Position numbers and translations under genes: made by a program. The notes under the pieces were generated by a model, which saw nothing but the letters and a program-made list of their open reading frames with translations, ran no database searches and had not been told where the DNA came from. Shown piece by piece: positions 26,290 through 36,510 of a DNA stretch of 64,000 nucleotides. The first letter of the stretch is position 1; every line of letters starts with the position of its first letter. The stretch is from NCBI GenBank assembly GCA_039738635.1, contig JBCLLN010000003.1:1-64000 (forward strand). Direction: 5' to 3'. The stretch is from JBCLLP01 sp039738635 (GTDB lineage: Bacteria; Patescibacteriota; Saccharimonadia; CAILAD01; BJGX01).

Positions 26290-27513
26290 TTAAAGCTCAC
26301 TTTTGCCATAGTATTTGGCTATGGCGTCAGGCAAATGTACTATGCCATCCGCGCTCTGGTGATTCTCTAAAATCGCTATTGGCATACGGCTCGATACTAC
26401 TGCCGTGCCATTGAGGGTGTGGGCGTATTGGGCCCTGCCAGCCTTGGGCTGGTATTTAATATTTAAGTTCCGAGATTGGTAGTCGCTGCAGTTACTACAG
26501 CTAGTAAGCTCTCGGTAGCATTTATCAATAGGAGAGTAATACTCCACATCGTATTTCTGGTAGGCGGGGGCGCTTAGGTCACCACTGGCAATCCGAACTA
26601 CCCGATAGGGCACCACGAACGCTTGGCAGATGCTTTTTTGGATATTTAAGATTTCCTGCAAAACATCATCACTTTGCTCGGCCTTACAATAGACATACAT
26701 CTCCAGCTTATCAAATTGATGGGTGCGATAGAGCCCCTTACTAAACTTTCCATAGGCACCGGCCTCGAGCCGGTACGAAGGGCTTATGCCAGCGTATTTA
26801 ATAGGCGCATCAAGTGTGAGCACTTCGTCCATATGAAGCCCCGTAAGTGGTATCTCTGAGGTAGCAATCATTACTAGGTCTTGGCTGGAATCAATGTAAT
26901 TTTGGTTTTCCTCCCCTTTTGGAAAGAATCCTGTCCCCTCTGCAACCTTGGATGACACCAAATGTGGCACCCCAATTAATTGGAACCCAGCCTCCTCCAC
27001 TATTTCTTGTGTGGCCATTTGAATAGCCTGCCAAAGCTTAACGGCCTTATGCTTGGTAAAGTAAAATTTATTGCCAGACACTTTTGAGCCAGCCTTAAAA
27101 TCATATAAATCATAAAGCTCACTTAGCTCAAGATGATCCTTAGGGTTAAAGTCCAGCTGGGTGTCGCCCCACCGCTCTATTTCTTGGTTATTTTCTTCGC
27201 CACCATCTGGAGTACCGACAGAGATAATGTTGGGGATTTGAGTAAATAATTCATTATACTCACTAGTAAGCTTTTCTAACTCACTATGAGCCTGCTCAAA
27301 ACGTTTTTTTGTTTCTTGAAGATTTGTCAGCTCATCTGCTGTCGGTTTGCCGTCAATTTTCAGCGTTGAACGCAAGCTTTCAGTTTGTTGTATTAGTGCG
27401 ACGCGTTTTTGATCAAGCCCAAGTACTTTATCTACATCAATAACTAGCCCACGTCTTTTAATGCTGTCACGGACAACATCTGGGTTTTCACGAAGTAATT
27501 TTATATCTATCAT
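26290..27513 (-). CDS. serS: seryl-tRNA synthetase
   Basis: 407 residues, class II synthetase. An N-terminal coiled-coil arm (about 28-100) contacts the tRNA-Ser long arm. The catalytic core has motif 2 with S-P-S-Y-R-L-E-A-G and motif 3 around N-G-T-A-V-V-S-S-R. It charges tRNA-Ser in the cytoplasm. Its ATG overlaps the lysS stop by 4 bases, so the two synthetases are co-translated. Confidence 0.95.
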   Translation of the reverse strand: MIDIKLLRENPDVVRDSIKRRGLVIDVDKVLGLDQKRVALIQQTESLRSTLKIDGKPTADELTNLQETKKRFEQAHSELEKLTSEYNELFTQIPNIISVGTPDGGEENNQEIERWGDTQLDFNPKDHLELSELYDLYDFKAGSKVSGNKFYFTKHKAVKLWQAIQMATQEIVEEAGFQLIGVPHLVSSKVAEGTGFFPKGEENQNYIDSSQDLVMIATSEIPLTGLHMDEVLTLDAPIKYAGISPSYRLEAGAYGKFSKGLYRTHQFDKLEMYVYCKAEQSDDVLQEILNIQKSICQAFVVPYRVVRIASGDLSAPAYQKYDVEYYSPIDKCYRELTSCSNCSDYQSRNLNIKYQPKAGRAQYAHTLNGTAVVSSRMPIAILENHQSADGIVHLPDAIAKYYGKSEL

Positions 27514-29033
27514 TTGACAGATTTGTCCACTTCAAACTCTTTGCCGTCGATTACCTCTGGTCGCAGAGTTGGAAACATAATAACGTCTTTAATGGCTGGC
27601 TGGTCGCACAAAAATGACACGAAACGATCAATACCCATTCCCCAGCCGGCTGTAGGTGGCATGCCGATCTCGAGCGCGCGAATGTAATCATAGTCCACTG
27701 GGTGTGCCTCGGCCGACTCGCCTTTGTCCAAAACCGCCTGCTCATCTTGCATCCTCTGGAGCTGGTCTATCGGGTCATTTAGCTCATTATAGGCTTTAAT
27801 AAGCTCAAAACCCATACAAACTAGTTGCATACTAGCAATATATTTAGGATTGTCGGCTTTGCGCTTGGCCAGCGGAATCATCTCGGCCGGATAATCGAGT
27901 AAGAAGATTGGTTTTTTTATGCTACCTCGAACAGTCTCCTTATAGAATTCATCCAGCAAATCCTTGAGTGGCGGGTTGCTCTTAAGATCAATTTTGAGTT
28001 TTCTATTCTTAATTTCAGTAATCAGTTCATCTTTGGTTACACTATCAATATCCACGCCAGTTTCCTGCTTAATAATATCGCGAAATGTAATACGTTCGTA
28101 AGGAGTATTAAAATCAACCTCTTCTCCTTGATAGTTAATTTTTAGTTGCCCGTGTGTGGCCATTAGTGCTTCTGTAAACATAGCTTCTGTTAGCGTCATC
28201 AAATCTTCGTAGTTGGCATAGGCCCAGTAGAATTCGAGCATAGTAAATTCTGGGTTGTGGCTTCTATCAATGCCTTCGTTGCGAAAATCTCTCGAAAATT
28301 CAAAAACTTTTTCAAAGCCAGCCACTACAGCTCGCTTTAAATACAGCTCATTGGAGATTCGCAAATACAAATCACTCTCTAGTTTGTGGTGATAAGTAGT
28401 AAAGGGCCGAGCACTCGCCCCACCATAGAGAGGCTGTAGCACTGGTGTCTCTAGCTCTATAAAACCGTCTCGAATTAAAAATTGGCGAATGGTCTCGGTC
28501 ACTTTACTGCGCAACTCAATGTGTTGCTTAACTTCTGGGTTGAGATGCAGATCAATATAGCGCTGTCGATACCGCGTCTCAATATCGCTAAAGCCTTGAT
28601 GAATATCTGGCAAATCACGCAGGCTCTTCGTTAGTAAGCTAAGAGATTTGGTAAATATACTGGTCTCACCGCGCTGGGTCTTGCCTAGCTCGCCATTAAC
28701 TTGAACAAAATCACCACTATCAAGCAAGCGCAACTGCTTAAAGTCTAGCTGATTTTCTTTGCTATCAGCGCTAAAGTCTTTTTTGTTGATTACAGCCTGT
28801 ATCTTGCCCGATTCGTCAGTTACATCAATAAAGCATACTCCGCCCATTAGACGAATACTGGTAATGCGTCCAACTGCAGAAACATTGGATTTTTCGCGTT
28901 GATTGAATTCTGTTTCTAAAACAGCGTTCATTACAGTGCGCTCACCGGCTTGTGGGTACGGATCAATCCCGGCCTTCTTAAGCTCAGCTAGTTTGCGTAG
29001 TCTCTCGTTGCGTACTTCTTTTAGGTTTGCCAT
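27510..29033 (-). CDS. lysS: lysyl-tRNA synthetase (class II)
   Basis: 507 residues. An OB-fold anticodon-binding domain (about 55-145, G-R-I-T-S-I-R) precedes a class II catalytic domain with motif 2 in F-E-F-S-R-D-F-R-N-E-G-I-D and motif 3 G-W-G-M-G-I-D-R. It charges tRNA-Lys. It lies 117 bases after greA on the same strand and overlaps serS by 4 bases. Confidence 0.96.
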   Translation of the reverse strand: MANLKEVRNERLRKLAELKKAGIDPYPQAGERTVMNAVLETEFNQREKSNVSAVGRITSIRLMGGVCFIDVTDESGKIQAVINKKDFSADSKENQLDFKQLRLLDSGDFVQVNGELGKTQRGETSIFTKSLSLLTKSLRDLPDIHQGFSDIETRYRQRYIDLHLNPEVKQHIELRSKVTETIRQFLIRDGFIELETPVLQPLYGGASARPFTTYHHKLESDLYLRISNELYLKRAVVAGFEKVFEFSRDFRNEGIDRSHNPEFTMLEFYWAYANYEDLMTLTEAMFTEALMATHGQLKINYQGEEVDFNTPYERITFRDIIKQETGVDIDSVTKDELITEIKNRKLKIDLKSNPPLKDLLDEFYKETVRGSIKKPIFLLDYPAEMIPLAKRKADNPKYIASMQLVCMGFELIKAYNELNDPIDQLQRMQDEQAVLDKGESAEAHPVDYDYIRALEIGMPPTAGWGMGIDRFVSFLCDQPAIKDVIMFPTLRPEVIDGKEFEVDKSVK

Positions 29034-29150
29034 TTATTTTTTACATTCCCTTAACCCGTATTCTAGCATATCCAGATGTCTATAGCTATCCTATCGTAGA
29101 GCGAGATGCGTAGCTTCTAACTAAGCGAATCACCTTAAAAATTTCAAAGG

Positions 29151-29615
29151 CTATTTAATATCAAGAATTCTATAAGTAATAGATCCGGCAGGTATTTCTA
29201 CCTCGGCCTGTTCGCCAACTTTCTTACCCATTAAGGCCATGCCTATCGGCGATTTATCAGATATCTTGCCCTTATCAGGATTGGCTTCGGTCGAGCCGAC
29301 AATCTGGAAGGTGTGATTTGCGTCCTCTAGCTGAACCTCTACTGTAGAGCCAACTCCAACTACTCCACCAGTTGTCTTCTCTATAACCTTGGAGTGTTTT
29401 AGGATATGATTAAGCTCAGAGATGCGTCCCTCAATAAAGAGTTGCCTGGCCTTGGCATCATCCCAGTCGGTATTCTCGCTTAAATCTCCAAATTCCTTAG
29501 CGGTCTTAAGAGCTTCGGCCACTTGTTTTCGTTTATTGCCCTTAAGGTCAATAAGCTCGGCTTGAAGTTCTGCAAGACCATCCTTGGTTAAGTAAAAATT
29601 ATTTTGAGTTGTCAT
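29151..29615 (-). CDS. greA: transcription elongation factor GreA
   Basis: 154 residues. The N-terminal coiled coil has the tip motif G-D-L-S-E-N-T-D-W-D (family: G-D-L-S-E-N-A-E-Y), which enters the RNA polymerase secondary channel to stimulate cleavage of backtracked RNA. The C-terminal FKBP-like domain carries the conserved S-P-I-G-M-A-L-M-G-K. A TTGACA promoter lies about 110 bases upstream. The leader contains a short hairpin (CGCT/AGCG, about 29652-29675) followed by a T-run, possibly a weak attenuator. Confidence 0.95.
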   Translation of the reverse strand: MTTQNNFYLTKDGLAELQAELIDLKGNKRKQVAEALKTAKEFGDLSENTDWDDAKARQLFIEGRISELNHILKHSKVIEKTTGGVVGVGSTVEVQLEDANHTFQIVGSTEANPDKGKISDKSPIGMALMGKKVGEQAEVEIPAGSITYRILDIK

Positions 29616-29722
29616 TTTTTATACTAATACCTTTCATATACCATCTAAAAAATAAAAAAACGCTTTCTTACAGCGAAATTATATTCAATTAAATTTGTAA
29701 AAAACTTAAATTCGTTTCTTTT

Positions 29723-29751
29723 ATTCTCGCAAATATTTAGCATGTTGTCAA
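29723..29751 (-). promoter_or_regulatory. greA promoter
   Basis: On the minus strand TTGACA (29746-29751) and GAGAAT (29723-29728) are 17 bases apart, giving a leader of about 100 bases before greA. A T-rich hairpin lies in that leader. Confidence 0.7.
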
Positions 29752-29771
29752 GCTAAAAATAATAATTATTG

Positions 29772-31739
29772 CTACCTATTAGCAAAATACCACTTCAATA
29801 TTTCTCGAGTTGCTGGCATGGCAAATATTGACCCTTCACCAGAGTTTTCAATCATCACTATCGTGGCAATACGAGCCTCACTGGCTGGAGCATAGGAGCT
29901 AAACCAAGCATGAGGCTTGCTACGGAGGTTCTTGCCGTCAAATCCTTCCGAGGAAGTCTCTGCTGTACCGGTCTTGCCGGCTACATGGACTGGTACTTGG
30001 GACTTAATCTCACAGCACGCGGTACCACTAAGAACTGCCTCCTCCATGCCCTGCTGAACTATACGAATATTAGCTAGCGATATAAAATCGGACTTTAAGA
30101 TACTAACTGGGGCAACCCTGACTATTGCCCCATCTTCACTAACAGATTTAAGTAGACGGGGCTTGATAATTTTTCCACCATTAGCAATGCTGGCGTTAGC
30201 CACGGCCATCTGGAGCGGTGTAGCCCGTAAATCACCCTGACCAATAGAGATATTATAGGTATCCCCAACATACCAGGACTCGTTAGTAAGCTTCTTTTTA
30301 TGCTCAGGGGAAGGTAAGAATCCTGGACTCTCTTCGTCAATGTCAATACCAGTCTTAGCCCCAAAGCCAAACTTTGCATACCAGTCTAGAAGCCTTTTTT
30401 CGCCCAAACCCCGGAAACCCTCAAAACCTCCACCAACCTGGTAGAAGAATATATCCGAGCTCCACTGAATGGCACGCACCACATTAACCACTCCCAGCCC
30501 ATCTAACTTCCAGCCCTTAAAAGAATACACTACCGAAGGATCATAAGCATTGCGAATCTCTATTTTGCCCTTGTCTTCAACGGTAGTGGTTGAATTTATG
30601 ACATTTTCTTGCAACCCAGCTACAGATATAAAAGGCTTTATGACAGACCCCACAGGGTAATTCCCAGATGTAACCCTATTTAGTAAAGGCTTGGCGTCAT
30701 TATTTAAAAGTACATCATAGTTAGCCTGGCTAATGCCTTTGGCAAATAGATTTCCGTCATAACTGGGGTAATTAACAGCAGCCAATATCTCGCCAGTCTG
30801 TGGATCAATAGATACTGCCGAACCGGCCTTAGAGCCTGAGTTATCTACTTCTGTCTTGACGGCGTTATAGACCTGCTGTTGCAAGGCCCAATCAATGCTT
30901 AAATTGATACTTTTACCAGCCTTGGGCTCAATACGAGCCAAGAAGCGAACTGGCCGTCCAGACGAGTCTACCTCTACTTGCTCTCTTCCGGCCACACCCT
31001 TAAGCTCGGATTCATAACTCTTCTCTACACCACTCTTACCTATCACATCAACAGGTCGATACTCTGGATTATCCTTCCATTCTTCGGCAGATATTTGCCC
31101 AATGTAGCCCAGGAAATGTGCCAGCTTGCCCTCATCCAAATACTCCCGCTGGGGAGTTGTCTCCAATGATAAACCCGGGAGGTAGCGCAGCTTTTCTTCT
31201 ATCTGGAGTGATTTTTCGCGTTCTATGTTACTAGACATTACAAATTGTGGCTGGTCATTTTTTTGAATTTTTAATAAATTAGCGAAAATTTCGGCGGCCG
31301 GCATGCCTAATATTGGTGCTAATTGCTGGCTCATTTGTGCTAAATCGTCCGAAGCCTTGGGTAGCTGGGAAGGTGTGGCAATTAAATCAAACTTAGCAAT
31401 ATTGCGCGCCAATAGTACTCCGTTGCGGTCATATATTGCACCCCTCGGTGCTGGAATGATGGTGGTTCTAATACGGTTGCCATTGGCAAGAAGTGAATTA
31501 TACTGCCCATGCACTATCTGCAACACATAGAGCCTCCAACCCAGTAAGATAGCTACTGTAAATATTCCAATAAGCAATGCCAGATATACATATTTACTAA
31601 CCTTGCCTTCGCTAGCTGTAAGTTCGCTAGAGCCAGACAAGATAGCGGCGCTCCAGTCCTCACTCTGGGATACCATTAGCTCTTTTTTATTACGCTGAAA
31701 TTTGATTGGCTTTTGGTAGAATTCACCGAATATACTCAT
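29772..31739 (-). CDS. mrdA: penicillin-binding protein 2 (elongasome transpeptidase)
   Basis: 655 residues. It has a cytoplasmic tail, one transmembrane helix (about 50-76), a class B PBP dimerisation domain (P-R-G-A-I-Y-D-R-N-G at 98-107) and the transpeptidase domain. Catalytic motifs are S365-V-I-K368, S-S-D at 427-429 (the family has S-x-N or S-x-D) and K-T-G at 589-591. It crosslinks peptidoglycan along the side wall with MreBCD. It lies 5 bases after mreD; its usual glycosyltransferase partner rodA is not in this window. Confidence 0.93.
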   Translation of the reverse strand: MSIFGEFYQKPIKFQRNKKELMVSQSEDWSAAILSGSSELTASEGKVSKYVYLALLIGIFTVAILLGWRLYVLQIVHGQYNSLLANGNRIRTTIIPAPRGAIYDRNGVLLARNIAKFDLIATPSQLPKASDDLAQMSQQLAPILGMPAAEIFANLLKIQKNDQPQFVMSSNIEREKSLQIEEKLRYLPGLSLETTPQREYLDEGKLAHFLGYIGQISAEEWKDNPEYRPVDVIGKSGVEKSYESELKGVAGREQVEVDSSGRPVRFLARIEPKAGKSINLSIDWALQQQVYNAVKTEVDNSGSKAGSAVSIDPQTGEILAAVNYPSYDGNLFAKGISQANYDVLLNNDAKPLLNRVTSGNYPVGSVIKPFISVAGLQENVINSTTTVEDKGKIEIRNAYDPSVVYSFKGWKLDGLGVVNVVRAIQWSSDIFFYQVGGGFEGFRGLGEKRLLDWYAKFGFGAKTGIDIDEESPGFLPSPEHKKKLTNESWYVGDTYNISIGQGDLRATPLQMAVANASIANGGKIIKPRLLKSVSEDGAIVRVAPVSILKSDFISLANIRIVQQGMEEAVLSGTACCEIKSQVPVHVAGKTGTAETSSEGFDGKNLRSKPHAWFSSYAPASEARIATIVMIENSGEGSIFAMPATREILKWYFANR

Positions 31740-31744
31740 ATCGG

Positions 31745-32245
31745 CTACCTCGCCACCCTAGAGCGATTGTCACCACTGGCCCATTGGGATATCTGGCTTA
31801 ATAATACATACCATATCAGTCCGGCCACAGTGGTCAATAAAACATAGCTAGCTACCTGCTGGGCTAACTGCCATACTGGGCTAGAGTTTAAAAGTGGTAG
31901 TGATACTACTAAAGCTTGGATAGTAGCTACAAAAGCCAAATACAATATCGGGCGCCACCAAGAGTAATCTCTCTCTCCAAATTTCAGCCAGTACTTACTA
32001 ATAATGCCAACTAACAAATAAAAGCCCAAATAAAAGCCAAAGTCACCAGCAGCATACAAATCACTGCTTAAGCCAGCCAGTAAAGATAGCCACATCAGCT
32101 GTTCGGTCTTAGCGTGCAAGCTCACTATCACAATAAAACTCAGGACAATATTAGCCGTTAGGCCATCTATCTGCCAGCTCTGCAATAAGAAAAACTGCAA
32201 CACAATACTAACTAACAGGGCAGTGGCTAATAATGTTGCTTTCAC
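31745..32245 (-). CDS. mreD: rod shape-determining protein MreD
   Basis: 166 residues, five or so transmembrane helices, hydrophobic throughout. The sequence is poorly conserved, as usual for MreD, so the call rests on topology, length and position between mreC (4-base overlap) and mrdA (5-base gap). Confidence 0.85.
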   Translation of the reverse strand: MKATLLATALLVSIVLQFFLLQSWQIDGLTANIVLSFIVIVSLHAKTEQLMWLSLLAGLSSDLYAAGDFGFYLGFYLLVGIISKYWLKFGERDYSWWRPILYLAFVATIQALVVSLPLLNSSPVWQLAQQVASYVLLTTVAGLIWYVLLSQISQWASGDNRSRVAR

Positions 32246-33039
32246 TGCTTTAGCCCAATCGTAATAAAAACTATTTCTAGGGTTTCTATTTTGACTAAAG
32301 GCCTCAGCTGAGCTGACTGAAAAACTGCATTATCACTTTTTTGGACTGATTCTATCTGGCCTACCAATATACCCCTCGGAACTAGCCCAGAACCGGCAGT
32401 AATCACTAATTCCCCACTCACTAATGACTCGGCCTGGGTGATTTTTTCAAACAAATAACCCTGCCCTAACTGCCCCCGAACAATCCCTTGGGCTCGACCG
32501 TCCTGTCCGATTGCTCTTATCCTAAACTCTGGGTCAGATATCAAAAAAACCTTTGCGCTGTAATTATCAACCTGATCTACTGTACCTACTAGGACGCCGG
32601 AAGACACTACCGCCATCCCAGCCTTGATGCCACTGTTCTTGCCCCTATCAATTGTAATAAACTTACGCAAACTAGTTCCTTCGCTTGATACTACACGGCT
32701 GGCCACCAAATCTAGCGAGAGGCGCTGATTAAAATTAAGCTGGTTTCGTAATTCAACATTTTCATTAGCAATTTCTTTAAGGCTGGAGAGTTGGGTTTTT
32801 GATGCCAGTAGCTCGGCCGATAATGCCTTGTTCTGGCCAGCCAGCTCGCGAGCCTTGGTGGCTATCTCGATATTACTCCGTATCCCCCTGCCAAGCTGAC
32901 TAATCCCAGCTCCAAGCGGGTTAATAAGCTGATCGTTAATGGCCCTCAACGGCCAAAAGCCACCAGCATAGCGAAGCCCTACTACCAGCAGAGCTAGCGT
33001 GGAGATAATTATTACAGTAATTGAATATTGGCGTTTCAT
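32242..33039 (-). CDS. mreC: rod shape-determining protein MreC
   Basis: 265 residues: one N-terminal transmembrane segment (about 8-28), a coiled coil (about 60-105) and a beta-barrel domain with the I-D-R-G-K-N-S-G-I-K-A-G-M-A-V motif typical of MreC. It links cytoplasmic MreB to PBP2 outside. It follows mreB by 10 bases. Confidence 0.93.
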   Translation of the reverse strand: MKRQYSITVIIISTLALLVVGLRYAGGFWPLRAINDQLINPLGAGISQLGRGIRSNIEIATKARELAGQNKALSAELLASKTQLSSLKEIANENVELRNQLNFNQRLSLDLVASRVVSSEGTSLRKFITIDRGKNSGIKAGMAVVSSGVLVGTVDQVDNYSAKVFLISDPEFRIRAIGQDGRAQGIVRGQLGQGYLFEKITQAESLVSGELVITAGSGLVPRGILVGQIESVQKSDNAVFQSAQLRPLVKIETLEIVFITIGLKQ

Positions 33040-33049
33040 TGTTGCCCCC

Positions 33050-34102
33050 TTAGTATGGTGCCTTCTCGTACTGAGTTGAGACTAGCACGTCCTTAAGACT
33101 ATCAAGATCCTCTAAAACCATGCCCGTGCCCCTTGCTACCGATGTTAATGGGTCCTCAGCAATATGAACGGGCATATTAGTTTGCTGAGATAATAACACG
33201 TCAAGCCCCCTTAACAGGGCACCCCCACCAGCCAAATGCATGCCTTTATCCATAATGTCGGCTAGTAACTCAGGTGGGGTCTCTTCAATGGTGTATTTAA
33301 CTGCATCAACAATGGCCCGGATGCTTTTTGCTAGAGCTGCTCTAATTTGATTAGAGTTTACAATCATTTCCTTGGGCAAACCAGTTATCATATCTCTACC
33401 TCTTACTGGAGCTTCTAAGGTTTTTTTGAGCTTAATAGCCGAGCCTATGTTGATTTTGATGGTTTCGGCTGTTCGCTCGCCGATATGCAGGCTAAACTCG
33501 TCCTTACAATAATTTATAATATCCTCAGTCAGCTCATCACCTGCGACGCGAATAGACCGGCTGGCCACAATGCCACCAAGGCTAATTACAGCCACCTCGC
33601 TGGTACCGCCACCGATATCTACAATCATACTGCCCTCGGCATCGTGGACGGCCAAGCCACCACCAACGGCGGCGGCCATCGGCTCTTCAATCAAAAAAGT
33701 CTGCCTTGCTCCAGCGTTAGTGGCAGCATCCTCTACTGCCCTCCTTTCAACTTCAGTGACTCCAGAGGGTATGCCAATTACAACCCTGGGTCTAGGGAAT
33801 AATACGAAGCTCTCCCGGTGGACCTTTTCTATAAAGTACCTTAGCATTTGTTCGGTAATCTCAAAGTCACTAACTACGCCATCTACCAGCGGTCGGGTAG
33901 CAACAATATTGGCTGGTGTCTTACCGACCATTCTTTTGGCCTCATCGCCAATAGCCAAGATTTGGCGATTCTTGGTATTAATGGCTACTACCGAGGGCTC
34001 ACTAATAACTATGCCCTTGCCCCGAACATAAATAAGTGTGTTGGCTGTACCTAAATCAATACCAATATCGTGTGAGAATCTACCTAGGATTGCGTCTATC
34101 AT
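33050..34102 (-). CDS. mreB: rod shape-determining protein MreB (canonical copy)
   Basis: 350 residues with all actin-fold motifs: D-L-G-T-A-N-T at 16-22, the E-E-P motif (Glu139-Glu140) and D-I-G-G-G-T-S in phosphate loop 2 (162-168). It forms membrane-bound filaments that orient side-wall synthesis. It heads mreB-mreC-mreD-mrdA. The other MreB-like protein (3422-4429) differs at two of these motifs. Confidence 0.96.
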   Translation of the reverse strand: MIDAILGRFSHDIGIDLGTANTLIYVRGKGIVISEPSVVAINTKNRQILAIGDEAKRMVGKTPANIVATRPLVDGVVSDFEITEQMLRYFIEKVHRESFVLFPRPRVVIGIPSGVTEVERRAVEDAATNAGARQTFLIEEPMAAAVGGGLAVHDAEGSMIVDIGGGTSEVAVISLGGIVASRSIRVAGDELTEDIINYCKDEFSLHIGERTAETIKINIGSAIKLKKTLEAPVRGRDMITGLPKEMIVNSNQIRAALAKSIRAIVDAVKYTIEETPPELLADIMDKGMHLAGGGALLRGLDVLLSQQTNMPVHIAEDPLTSVARGTGMVLEDLDSLKDVLVSTQYEKAPY

Positions 34103-34141
34103 AGCTATTAGTTTAACAACTCAACCTATTGATGACCAGAG

Positions 34142-35218
34142 TTAAAGTCGTGAGATATCAGAAATCGTCACAATCACCGCTAAAATAATCAAAAATCCAA
34201 AGCCCAGCCAGTGTATTAAGGCCTCCCGCTTAGGAGAGATTTTAACCCCCAGCCTGGCAAGTGTCATCATGGCAAATCGCCCTCCGTCTAGGGCTGGCAG
34301 TGGCAAGACATTGATTACAGCCAGGCTTAAGGATATTGATGCCACAAAAATTAGTACATATTTCCACCCAAACTGCATCACCGAACCAAAAATACTAACA
34401 ATTCCTACTGGGCCAGCTACTCCTACGATCACTTGAGCTTTCGTAAATAGTCCTACTATAAAGCCACCAAAAGCAGAGATGGTGGCCAGTGCTAACTGGA
34501 ATAGTGCGATGCCAGCCGCAAAGAAAGCCACTATTGGGTTATAGTAAGCCATATCAACTGCTTGCCCTGCCAGCCCCAGATAGCCTTTAGCACTATCAGT
34601 GCCGAGCTGGGTAGCCACTACAGACGTATTTCCGTCTTTACGAATAGTTAACTCAATAGTTTTACCGGCATTAGATTTTGTAAAATCTTGGAGCTGCTGA
34701 TAACTTACAAGGACAGTATTATTAATTGCTAGCACTTCAGTTCCTGGCGTAATACCTGCTCTCTGGGCAGCTGAATCTTTGGATACATTCATTACTAGCA
34801 GGGGAGATACTACCACTTTCGTTGGTTTTATTGGGCCAACCGCTACAGTGCCATTAGGAAATAGTGCGGGCAGGCCAGTAACCATTAGAATATAAATGAT
34901 AAAATAGGCTATTATTAAATTTACAGTCACCCCAGCTAAGACAATTTTGGCCTTAACTTTGTAGGACTTGGTTGAAAAACTTCCTTTTCCACTATCTTCA
35001 CTATCTTCGCCGTGTAATCTTACAAACCCACCAAGCGGTAATAAGTTAATGCTATAAAGTGTGCCGGCCTTACTCTTACGACCATATAGCCTAGGAGGGA
35101 AGCCAATCCCAAATTCATCTACCTTAACGCCATTACGACGAGCCGTAATAAAATGCCCTAGCTCATGGGCAATAATAAGTAGCGAAAATATTATTATTAC
35201 TAGTAGAATGCTAAACAC
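34142..35218 (-). CDS. rseP: RseP/site-2 protease family intramembrane metalloprotease
   Basis: 358 residues. Zinc site H18-E-L-G-H22 lies in the first transmembrane helix, a PDZ domain spans about 120-215, and the third zinc ligand is in the N-V-L-P-L-P-A-L-D-G-G-R segment near 310. The enzyme cuts membrane-spanning segments of anti-sigma factors or signal peptide remnants. It overlaps uppS by one base; the cdsA and dxr genes that often sit between them are absent. Confidence 0.93.
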   Translation of the reverse strand: MFSILLVIIIFSLLIIAHELGHFITARRNGVKVDEFGIGFPPRLYGRKSKAGTLYSINLLPLGGFVRLHGEDSEDSGKGSFSTKSYKVKAKIVLAGVTVNLIIAYFIIYILMVTGLPALFPNGTVAVGPIKPTKVVVSPLLVMNVSKDSAAQRAGITPGTEVLAINNTVLVSYQQLQDFTKSNAGKTIELTIRKDGNTSVVATQLGTDSAKGYLGLAGQAVDMAYYNPIVAFFAAGIALFQLALATISAFGGFIVGLFTKAQVIVGVAGPVGIVSIFGSVMQFGWKYVLIFVASISLSLAVINVLPLPALDGGRFAMMTLARLGVKISPKREALIHWLGFGFLIILAVIVTISDISRL

Positions 35219-35910
35219 TACGAGCCAAACCTTCTCTGCCGTTTATTATATTCACCCAAAACCTTATTTAACTCTTTTATGCCAAAGGCTGGCCAGTGTA
35301 CTGGTACAAACTCTAACTCGGCATAAGCACTATCCCATAATAAAAAGTTACTCAGCCGTTGCTCGCCAGAGGTACGGATAATATAATCTACCGCTGGCAA
35401 CTCAGGTTGGTACAGATGGCTTCTAATAAGCTCTGGGGTAATATCCTGGGCGCTAACATTATCTTTTACGAGCTTCTTAAAGGCGTCGGCTATCTCTTGC
35501 TGGCCACCATAATTAAAGCAAAGGTTAATAGTGCCTTTGCGATTTTTAGAAGTTTGCTCTTTAGTCTCGTCAATGGCGTTGAGTATCTTAGCATCTAGCC
35601 TCTCCCTTGAACCAGACACCACAACTCGCACGCCTTTTTTGTTAAGCTCCTCCAGCTCGCTGGTAAATATTTTCAGTGCGAGGTCCATCAGATAGCTAAC
35701 CTCCTTGGCGTCTCGATTCCAATTCTCAGTAGAGAATATATAGGCCGAGACAACCTCTATGCCCCTATCAAAACAGCTCTGGGCAATAGTCTTAATATTC
35801 TCATAGCCTTTTTTGTGGCCTACTAGCTTAGGAAGGCCTTTGCTGGTAGCCCAGCGTCGATTGCCGTCACAAATAAATGCTATGTGTTTAGGTAGGCTAG
35901 TAGTTTCCAT
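35218..35910 (-). CDS. uppS: isoprenyl transferase (undecaprenyl diphosphate synthase)
   Basis: 230 residues with the cis-prenyltransferase signature F-I-C-D-G-N-R-R-W-A (catalytic Asp15), G-H-K-K-G and R-T-S-G-E-Q-R-L-S-N-F near the C-terminus. It makes the C55 lipid carrier used by the wall and polymer genes of this window. No isoprenoid precursor pathway gene is seen here. It follows frr by 15 bases. Confidence 0.95.
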   Translation of the reverse strand: METTSLPKHIAFICDGNRRWATSKGLPKLVGHKKGYENIKTIAQSCFDRGIEVVSAYIFSTENWNRDAKEVSYLMDLALKIFTSELEELNKKGVRVVVSGSRERLDAKILNAIDETKEQTSKNRKGTINLCFNYGGQQEIADAFKKLVKDNVSAQDITPELIRSHLYQPELPAVDYIIRTSGEQRLSNFLLWDSAYAELEFVPVHWPAFGIKELNKVLGEYNKRQRRFGS

Positions 35911-35925
35911 AGCAAAAGCAGTCCG

Positions 35926-36486
35926 CTAGACTGTCATTAATTCCTGCTCTTTAGCGCTAACTACTGCTTGAATCTTTTTATGATAGTTATCCACAAGCGC
36001 ATCGAGGTCTTTCTGGAGCTTAATGGCTTGATCTTGAGTTAGTTCCTTAGCTTTTTGATTAATTTTAGCTGTGTTAAGTGCTTCGTGGCGAGCATTCCTA
36101 ATGCTAACATTAGCAGCTTCAGCCTTTTCTTTTACGACCTTGGCTAGTTGCGTTCTAGTTTCCTCAGAGATGGCTGGCAGGGCTATTCTAATTACTCGGC
36201 CGTCATTGCTGGGGTTGAGCCCGAGGTTTTTAGCTTCCGAGATAGCTTTTTCAATGAAGCCTAGGTTACCTTGGTCCCAGGGTTGGATTTGAATTGATTT
36301 AGCATCAGGCGTGGTAATGGTGGCGATAGCCTTTAAGGGCATGCTCTGCCCATACACTTCCACCTTAATACTATCCACCAAACCAGTACTTGCTCGTCCT
36401 GATCGCAGGCCTACCAGCTCACTACCTAAATGCTCTAACGCGTCCTTGAATTTATCTTCGGCTTGCTTAAAAAGTTTTATATCCAT
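35926..36486 (-). CDS. frr: ribosome recycling factor
   Basis: 186 residues, full-length RRF with the three-helix bundle and the L-R-x-G-R-A-S and R-I-A-L-P-A-I-S-E-E-T-R motifs. With EF-G it splits post-termination ribosomes. It sits 24 bases after tsf; pyrH, which usually lies between tsf and frr, is missing. Confidence 0.96.
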   Translation of the reverse strand: MDIKLFKQAEDKFKDALEHLGSELVGLRSGRASTGLVDSIKVEVYGQSMPLKAIATITTPDAKSIQIQPWDQGNLGFIEKAISEAKNLGLNPSNDGRVIRIALPAISEETRTQLAKVVKEKAEAANVSIRNARHEALNTAKINQKAKELTQDQAIKLQKDLDALVDNYHKKIQAVVSAKEQELMTV

Positions 36487-36510
36487 ATATTCTTATTATA
36501 ACTGATAGCG